From: Deferribacterales bacterium Deferri_01
Lineage (GTDB): Bacteria > Chrysiogenota > Deferribacteres > Deferribacterales > Geovibrionaceae
NCBI GenBank assembly: GCA_001603805.1
Contig: LUZY01000010.1
Coordinates: 124,001-188,000, forward strand
DNA: 64,000 nt
Direction of reading: 5' to 3'
In this document: piece after piece, positions 59,446-64,000 of the stretch
How positions within the stretch are numbered: position 1 is the first letter of the stretch
How the letters are laid out: the number at the start of each line of letters is the position of its first letter
The notes under the pieces: generated by a model
Told to the model about the DNA's origin: nothing
The model's database searches: none
What the model saw: only the letters and a program-made list of their open reading frames with translations
Position numbers and translations under genes: made by a program

Positions 59446-59850
59446 ATGCTGGAAAAGATTGATCACATCGGAATAGCGGTTAAGAGTCTGGACGATGCCC
59501 TGAAGTTTTACGGCGTTATGGGTGCGGGAGCCGACCACTTTGAAGAGGTTCCCACGCAGAAGGTTAAGGTTGCGTTCATCAATGTGGGCGGAGTAAATAT
59601 CGAACTTCTCGAACCCACATCAGATGAAAGCCCCATCGCAAAGTATATCGAGAAAAAGGGCGAAGGCATCCATCACATAGCCTACAGGGTTCCCTGTGTA
59701 AAGACAGCCCTGGATAAGCTCAAGTCAGAAGGGATCAAGCTCATTGATGAAGAGCCCAAACCCGGCGCTCACGGCATGCAGATCGCCTTTGTTCACCCGA
59801 AAAGTGTAAACGGTGTGCTTACAGAGCTTTCCGAAGAGGGTGCGCATTAA
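59446..59850 (+). CDS. mce: Methylmalonyl-CoA epimerase
   Basis: 134 residues. Seen: the VOC-fold pattern with metal ligands in EKIDHIGIAVKSLDDAL (His), GVNIELLEP (Glu) and GEGIHHIAYRV (His), and the final GVLTELSE (Glu). Known: it interconverts (R)- and (S)-methylmalonyl-CoA in propionate/succinate metabolism, upstream of the B12-dependent mutase, which fits the cobalamin gene at 30.9 kb. AGGTGATTTT precedes the ATG. It is followed 3 bp later by the LysO-like genes. Confidence 0.94.
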   Translation: MLEKIDHIGIAVKSLDDALKFYGVMGAGADHFEEVPTQKVKVAFINVGGVNIELLEPTSDESPIAKYIEKKGEGIHHIAYRVPCVKTALDKLKSEGIKLIDEEPKPGAHGMQIAFVHPKSVNGVLTELSEEGAH

Positions 59851-59853
59851 TCT

Positions 59854-60126
59854 ATGCTGTATTACATTCTGGCTGTTATCGCCGGGCTGATCCCGTCTCT
59901 TTTCCTGCCCGAAGGCTATCACGGGCAGGTGCGGAGGCATCTTTTCACATTCAGTTTGGTGGGTTTATTGTTTTTTATGGGTGTTAATCTTGGTAAAGAC
60001 CCGCATATCCTTGAAAAACTGGCGGATTTCGGACTTACGTCCTTTCTGATATCTGTATTTGTAATAGTTTTCAGTGTGGTTTTCGTGCTGATATTTGTTC
60101 GTTTATTCGGAAAAAAAGAATGCTGA
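59854..60126 (+). CDS. LysO-family lysine exporter, N-terminal part
   Basis: 90 residues. Seen: three membrane helices with the LysO/DUF340 start (LYYILAVIAGLIPSLFLPEG, TFSLVGLLFFMGVNLGKDPHILEKL). Known: LysO (YbjE) exports lysine and is one chain of ~299 residues in E. coli; two-gene versions occur in other groups. This gene ends 7 bp into the next. The join is at an A7 run (60111-60117) in A_AAA_AAA frame, and a -1 shift there would fuse it in frame to the second part. GAGGGTG lies about 8 bp before the ATG. Confidence 0.85.
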   Translation: MLYYILAVIAGLIPSLFLPEGYHGQVRRHLFTFSLVGLLFFMGVNLGKDPHILEKLADFGLTSFLISVFVIVFSVVFVLIFVRLFGKKEC

Positions 60127-60713
60127 TAATGCTTATTGCCTCCGTTTTCGCAGGGGCTTTTCTATCGTTCAACGGTCTGCTTCCTGATGTGCTTGTGAAT
60201 AACAACGGCATACTTGTTGAGGCTATGCTCTACCTTATGCTGTTCCTCATCGGCTTTGATCTGGGAACCTCCAGAGCTGGGCTGAAAGCTACTCTCAAGC
60301 CGGACAGGTATCTGATCATTGTTCCCGCAGGAACAATAGTGGGAACAATAGCCGGCGGTTTTCTCTGCTCGTTTGTAATCGATCTTTCCGCTATGGATTC
60401 GATGGCGGTGGCATCAGGCTTCGGGTGGTATTCTTTCTCTGCTGTTATTTTAGCCAAGGTAAAAAGCGCCGAACTGGGCGCAATCGCTTTTTTATCCAAC
60501 GTCATAAGAGAGAGCCTGACGCTTGTAAGTGTTCCGTTTATCGCCAAATACTTTGGTCAGTACGCAGCTATAGCACCGGGCGGCGCAACCACTATGGACG
60601 TGACCCTTCCTGTCATAGAAAAGTTCGCCGGACGGCGTGCCGCTCTCATCGGCTTTGTGCAGGGTGTTCTGCTCACAACCCTGACGCCTTTTATTATCCA
60701 GCTTTTTATTTAA
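60120..60713 (+). CDS. LysO-family lysine exporter, C-terminal part
   Basis: 197 residues. Seen: about five membrane helices with MLYLMLFLIGFDLGTSRAGLK, FGWYSFSAVILAKVKSAELGAIAFLSNVIRE and GGATTMDVTLPVIEKFAGRRAALIGFVQGVLLT, the diagnostic LysO body. It overlaps the N-terminal gene by 7 bp (ATGCTGA). No strong ribosome site precedes ATG 60120, so it needs coupling or frameshifting from upstream. Together the two give about 287 residues, matching a full LysO. Confidence 0.88.
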   Translation: MLIMLIASVFAGAFLSFNGLLPDVLVNNNGILVEAMLYLMLFLIGFDLGTSRAGLKATLKPDRYLIIVPAGTIVGTIAGGFLCSFVIDLSAMDSMAVASGFGWYSFSAVILAKVKSAELGAIAFLSNVIRESLTLVSVPFIAKYFGQYAAIAPGGATTMDVTLPVIEKFAGRRAALIGFVQGVLLTTLTPFIIQLFI

Positions 60714-60805
60714 AAGCTAAACTTTTATTCAGCTAATGTAATTATTCACATACGTTCCATAAACATCTCTGTTAGAATTATTTATATATCTAATAGAGGT
60801 GTGCT

Positions 60806-61738
60806 ATGAAACTCTTCAGAATTTTATTTATAACCCTGCTGACATCATTACTTTTCGGCTGCGGCGGAAGCAGCTCTTCAGACAGCAGCGATGAAGGCAG
60901 CGGAAACTCGATCTATTCCATAAGCGACTTCGATGGCGAATGGTTTACAGCAGGCATCAAATCAACCGGCGGCGGACCTGCGCTTGTGAGCGGATACACT
61001 GTAATAAATGAGCAAGGTCAAGCTACCGCCACCACTGTTCCGGACAGAATAACAGGAGAAACACCGATTTACAGTCTTGAATTCCATGAAGATTTCTCCA
61101 TTGTGTTCACTTCTCAAGAGCTTGAACACTACTATTCAGTCATGGACAGCAGCGGAAAAAGCGTCTTGCCCTTCTCCGGCTATGAAAACGGATATATTGG
61201 CGGGCTTGATGTCAGGCTGGGTGCATCATATAATCTGGCTGATCTGACAGGAGCATGGTCTCTTATCTCAATGAGTACGGACTATAACTGGCAGCTTAAA
61301 GGCACTATGACAATAACCGGTAATAGTTTCACCTTTACCGGAACAGAAACAGGGGATAATCCTGTTACAGTTTCCGGCACTCTGAACATAAGCAGTGACG
61401 GCGCTGTTACTTTGGATGGTTACGGCACATTCACAGGGGCGCTGGATGCGGGAAAAACTGTAATAGCTGCCGTTAGCGAACATGACCCGTTCAAAGCTTC
61501 CACAGACAAAGCAGTGTACCTTCTCAAAACACCTTCATCAATAAACGGTTCCGATTTCGCAGGCAAATGGGGACATGTTTACACCTATTTCAAAGGCGAC
61601 CACACATTCAGAATGTTCTACGGCGAGACAACCACAGGTTATGACTATGATCCTGCGGCATGTGCAGCCGATTCACACAAGAGCGTTGTGATATGTATGT
61701 ACGAAGAATATATGGAGTTCCGCACTAAAGGACATTAG
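60806..61738 (+). CDS. Lipoprotein of unknown function
   Basis: 310 residues. Seen: lipoprotein signal LLTSLLFGCGGSSSS with lipobox Cys near 19, a Ser-rich linker (SSSSDSSDEGSGN), then two or more beta-rich repeats with FDGEWFTAG..., LTGAWSLISMSTDYNWQLKGTMTITGNSFTFTG, and FAGKWGHVYTYFKGDHTF. The DxxGxW start of each unit suggests a small repeated lipocalin-like or beta-barrel unit. I do not recognise a family. GAGGTG lies 6 bp before the ATG. Downstream, a hairpin separates it from the convergent collagen-like gene. Confidence 0.8.
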   Translation: MKLFRILFITLLTSLLFGCGGSSSSDSSDEGSGNSIYSISDFDGEWFTAGIKSTGGGPALVSGYTVINEQGQATATTVPDRITGETPIYSLEFHEDFSIVFTSQELEHYYSVMDSSGKSVLPFSGYENGYIGGLDVRLGASYNLADLTGAWSLISMSTDYNWQLKGTMTITGNSFTFTGTETGDNPVTVSGTLNISSDGAVTLDGYGTFTGALDAGKTVIAAVSEHDPFKASTDKAVYLLKTPSSINGSDFAGKWGHVYTYFKGDHTFRMFYGETTTGYDYDPAACAADSHKSVVICMYEEYMEFRTKGH

Positions 61739-61750
61739 TAATAAATATGA

Positions 61751-61775
61751 CTGATGCGGTGATGAGCCGCATCAG
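61751..61775. terminator. Hairpin between convergent lipoprotein genes
   Basis: CTGATGCGG-tgatgag-CCGCATCAG, perfect 9-bp stem, 12 bp after one stop and 9 bp before the other gene's end. It lacks a good T-run on either strand but is positioned as a bidirectional terminator. Confidence 0.6.
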
Positions 61776-61783
61776 CCGTTATA

Positions 61784-62464
61784 TCAGTTTCTTGAAACGC
61801 TCAGAGCGATTGTTCCGTCTGAGCTGTTTATCATCATATGAGCATTAGGTGAGACATCCGCAAGCTGAACTTCATTGCTGGAATCATTTATAAGCGAGAG
61901 AGTCACGGGGGCTGCAACAACATCGATTATTCCGAATCCGCTTATCTGTCCTGTACTCAAGAGACTTACTACAGGATGAGAGTCCCCCTGGGATGAACTG
62001 AGAGTAAAGCCCACATCGGCTGTTGCAGTATTTATCGCTCCGATAAGCCCGTCAGTGGATACATCCCAGTGAATTATATATCTGTTTGCCTCATTAAAAG
62101 TCACAACACCTGTAACAGGGTTATAGCTTATATTTCCGGATAAGTAAGAAGCAGTATTAAACACAACATTGGAACTCACCGCCACACTCGCACCGCTTGA
62201 ATAAGCCGGAGCAGCCAGAACATATGTGGCGCCATCCGAGCCGTCAGCACCTGCCGTACCCTGCGGACCCTGTGGGCCCTGCGCTCCTGCGACTCCCTGT
62301 ATTCCCTGCTCACCCTGCGGACCTGCCGGTCCCTGTTCACCTTGCGGTCCTGCGGGTCCCTGAATACCTGTTATCCCCTGAGCGCCGTCACTTCCGTCGT
62401 CACCCGTGCAACCGAAAACCAATAAGGTCAGAAGAACAAATAGAGCTATTGTTAATTTCCTCAT
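61784..62464 (-). CDS. Collagen-like lipoprotein with a C1q/TNF-type C-terminal domain
   Basis: 226 residues. Seen: lipobox LLVFGC (Cys near 19), then about 18 Gly-X-Y triplets (residues about 30-80; [20 protein letters not shown]) and a ~140-residue beta-rich domain with [28 protein letters not shown]. The latter resembles the BclA-type C-terminal jelly roll that trimerises collagen stalks. Known: bacterial collagen-like proteins are surface fibres. Inferred: lipid-anchored, trimeric stalk at the outer membrane. GGAGG lies 5 bp before the ATG. A TTGCTA/TAGCAA dyad and an extended -10 promoter lie upstream. Confidence 0.9.
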   Translation of the reverse strand: MRKLTIALFVLLTLLVFGCTGDDGSDGAQGITGIQGPAGPQGEQGPAGPQGEQGIQGVAGAQGPQGPQGTAGADGSDGATYVLAAPAYSSGASVAVSSNVVFNTASYLSGNISYNPVTGVVTFNEANRYIIHWDVSTDGLIGAINTATADVGFTLSSSQGDSHPVVSLLSTGQISGFGIIDVVAAPVTLSLINDSSNEVQLADVSPNAHMMINSSDGTIALSVSRN

Positions 62465-62479
62465 AAATGCCTCCGTTAT

Positions 62480-62510
62480 TTGCTAACCAAATAGCAATAA
62501 TTAGATCATA
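62480..62510 (-). promoter_or_regulatory. Extended -10 promoter and dyad before the collagen-like gene
   Basis: Minus strand: TGGTATGAT (extended -10, TATGAT at 62510-62505) with no clear -35, then a TTGCTA-accaaa-TAGCAA dyad (62497-62480) just after the likely start of transcription, 16 bp before the ATG. It could be an operator or a 5' hairpin. Confidence 0.45.
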
Positions 62511-62576
62511 CCATGTCTATGAGAAAATTGATCGCTGATAAAGAAAAAAAAGACTATATGAATTGATTAAAAAGCA

Positions 62577-62604
62577 AAGGCGGCACATTTATATGCGCCG
62601 CCTT
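62577..62604 (-). terminator. Terminator after rpsU
   Basis: Minus strand: AAGGCGGC-gcatataaat-GTGCCGCCTT-type hairpin (62604-62577) followed by TGCTTTTTAATC. It lies 31 bp after the rpsU stop. Confidence 0.8.
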
Positions 62605-62634
62605 AGGTATAAAGACCGTTCTACAACGGAAACT

Positions 62635-62853
62635 TTAATAGTACTTATACTTTTCCTGAAGCTTTCTCTGAAGCTTCTGCTGCTTCCTTCTGGCTTTGAG
62701 AAGTTTCTTCCTGCGGACTTCCGTAGGTTTCTCATAGTAGGTGTGTTTTTTGATCTCTCTGATAAGACCTTCACGCTCTACTTTCTTCTTCAGAAGTTTG
62801 AGTGCGTAATCAACGTTATCGCCCTCAACCCTAACTGCTGCGTTAGTAGCCAA
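62635..62853 (-). CDS. rpsU: 30S ribosomal protein S21
   Basis: About 72 residues. Seen: the S21 pattern (AVRVEGDNVDYALKLLKKKVEREGLIREIKKHTYYEKPTEVRRKK) with a very basic tail. I chose TTG 62853 because AAGGA lies about 10 bp upstream; a GTG at 62862 has the ribosome site only 2 bp away. Known: S21 joins late to the 30S and favours translation start. It lies just after lon on the same strand, and its ribosome site lies in the short gap after lon, so the two are probably transcribed together. Confidence 0.92.
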   Translation of the reverse strand: MATNAAVRVEGDNVDYALKLLKKKVEREGLIREIKKHTYYEKPTEVRRKKLLKARRKQQKLQRKLQEKYKYY

Positions 62854-62869
62854 AGTAATCACATCCTTT

Positions 62870-64000
62870 TTATTTGATAATTACGGTTTCAAGCACCTGA
62901 TCAATATTATCGACAAGATGGAACCGAGTTTCGTTTTTAACATCAGCCGGAATATCTGTCAAGTCCTTTTCATTAGCGGAAGGAAGGACTATCTCCTTCA
63001 CACCTGCCCTGTGAGCTGCAAGGACTTTCTCTTTTATTCCGCCGACGGGAAGAACTCTTCCTCTCAGAGTTATCTCTCCGGTCATGGCTATGCGGCAGTT
63101 TACATCAAGTCCCGAAAGGGCTGACATAAGCGCCGTGGTCATTGTTATCCCTGCGGAGGGTCCGTCCTTCGGCACTGCGCCTTCCGGCACATGAAGATGT
63201 ATGTCGTTATCTTTGAACATATAAGCGGGGATTCCGAATTTATCGGCCCTGCTTTTAACAACAGACAAAGCAGTTCTGGCAGATTCGCTCATAACCTCGC
63301 CGAGCTTTCCGGTTAGCTCAAGCTTACCGCCGCCGGGGAAGACTGATACCTCTATCTGAAGTATATCGCCCCCGTAAGGTGTCCATGCAAGCCCTGTCGC
63401 TATGCCTTTATCTCTGTCCTCTCGCAGCTGTTCATGGCGGAATTTCTTCTTGCCGAGCATTTTTTCAATCTCTGCTGCATTTATCTTAACTGTTTTTCTT
63501 TTTTTATTCTGAACAAGTATCCTCGCCGCCTTGCGGATGACAGACGCTATCTCTCTTTCAAGGGTACGAACCCCCGCCTCACGGGTGTAGCTTCTGATAA
63601 TCTCCGTAACTGCGGAATCGGCTATCTTCACCTGCCCTGCATCGAGGCTGTGTTCCTCAAGCTGTTTGGGAACAAGGAAGTTTTTTGCTATGCTGAACTT
63701 TTCTTTCTCTGTGTAGCCTGCAAGACCGATTATCTCCATCCTGTCCAGAAGAGGAGCAGGGATGCTTTCAACACTGTTTGCCGTTGTGATAAACAGCACT
63801 TTTGAAAGATCAAATTCGACCTCCATATAGTGATCCATAAAGGTGGAGTTCTGTTCAGGATCAAGTGTCTCAAGAAGAGCGCTTGACGGATCGCCCCTGT
63901 AGTCAGAGCCAAGCTTATCTATCTCATCCAGCAGGAAAACAGGGTTCATACTGCCGGATTTCTTAATTGACTGAATTATCTTTCCGGGCAAAGCGCCTAC
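62870..64000 (-). CDS. lon: ATP-dependent Lon protease, C-terminal part (5' end outside window)
   Basis: 376 residues visible, continuing beyond 64000. Seen: [14 protein letters not shown], Walker [12 protein letters not shown], sensor segment NYMEV-like ([22 protein letters not shown]), arginine finger region ([14 protein letters not shown]) and the protease domain with the catalytic Ser in [11 protein letters not shown] and Lys in [14 protein letters not shown]. Known: cytoplasmic AAA+ quality-control protease. The Walker A and N-domain are outside the window. Identity is secure; the frame is open to the window end. Confidence 0.97.
   Translation of the reverse strand, partial: VGALPGKIIQSIKKSGSMNPVFLLDEIDKLGSDYRGDPSSALLETLDPEQNSTFMDHYMEVEFDLSKVLFITTANSVESIPAPLLDRMEIIGLAGYTEKEKFSIAKNFLVPKQLEEHSLDAGQVKIADSAVTEIIRSYTREAGVRTLEREIASVIRKAARILVQNKKRKTVKINAAEIEKMLGKKKFRHEQLREDRDKGIATGLAWTPYGGDILQIEVSVFPGGGKLELTGKLGEVMSESARTALSVVKSRADKFGIPAYMFKDNDIHLHVPEGAVPKDGPSAGITMTTALMSALSGLDVNCRIAMTGEITLRGRVLPVGGIKEKVLAAHRAGVKEIVLPSANEKDLTDIPADVKNETRFHLVDNIDQVLETVIIK

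Noticed and set aside
1-64000. tRNA, rRNA, CRISPR arrays, insertion sequences or prophage genes
   Set aside because: All intergenic gaps were read on both strands; none shows cloverleaf, spacer-repeat, transposase or integrase signals.

Overview
The window looks like chromosome from a Gram-negative, respiring, motile bacterium. Supporting genes are kdsA (Kdo/LPS), outer-membrane receptors and porins, a secretin, MCE lipid-transport proteins, a Tat-exported molybdoenzyme, methyl-accepting chemotaxis proteins and ubiE plus a UbiD-type decarboxylase for menaquinone. Protein styles (HQWRQPLNAL-type histidine kinase, carboxynorspermidine decarboxylase, split LysO) fit the Deferribacterota, for example Geovibrio or Denitrovibrio relatives; this is inference, as no rRNA or marker comparison is possible here. 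No rRNA, tRNA, CRISPR array, transposase or integrase was seen.

Layout. 1-3.0 kb: end of nspC, a structured tandem intergenic repeat, and a FepA-like TonB receptor. 3.3-7.5 kb: a LetA/PqiA-LetB operon with LetA split in two and an unusually long LetB carrying eight MCE modules. 7.8-12.3 kb: two Cache-type chemoreceptors. 12.3-19.3 kb: a porin, then a GntR/MocR regulator, DmsA-like and DmsB-like proteins and an MFS transporter. 19.4-24.5 kb: TetR with an aldo-keto reductase, Zn alcohol dehydrogenase, YjdM/PhnA, Fic and HIT proteins. 24.6-30.9 kb: a tight operon of a Spo0B/ChpT-like phosphotransferase, CheY-like receiver, HDOD protein and SpoIIE phosphatase, running into ubiE, a UbiD-like gene and nth. 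30.9-37.8 kb: cobalamin adenosyltransferase, EAL-CBS-GGDEF protein, aldehyde dehydrogenase, an unknown secreted protein and KdsA. 37.8-43.3 kb: a pseudopilin and a divergent five-gene MSHA/type IV-like assembly operon with a fused PilM-PilN protein and a secretin, but no ATPase or platform protein. 43.3-46.5 kb: GT2 and ArnT-like glycosyltransferases and a FadR-type regulator. 47.0-55.9 kb: histidine kinase, dnaX, ClC exchanger, rsgA and uvrD/pcrA. 56.0-60.7 kb: gatCAB, methylmalonyl-CoA epimerase and a split LysO. 60.8-64.0 kb: two surface lipoproteins (one collagen-like), rpsU and the 3' part of lon.

The most unusual signals are in RNA or DNA structure rather than in gene content. (1) dnaX contains an A10 run with stops just downstream in both other frames, a Thermus-like design for making gamma by slippage. 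(2) rsgA is preceded by a probable 12-codon leader peptide, with RNA helices that overlap like a pseudoknot or switch. (3) gatC and gatA are separated by a hairpin-bearing insert flanked by a 13-bp duplication of what looks like an ancestral ATGA stop/start overlap. (4) LysO is split at an A7 slippery site in the correct -1 frame. (5) The repeat near 0.5 kb has a hairpin whose arms change but stay complementary. At the protein level, the phosphotransferase/receiver/HDOD/SpoIIE operon, the MocR regulator lacking its PLP lysine, and the eight-module LetB are the best candidates for new biology.
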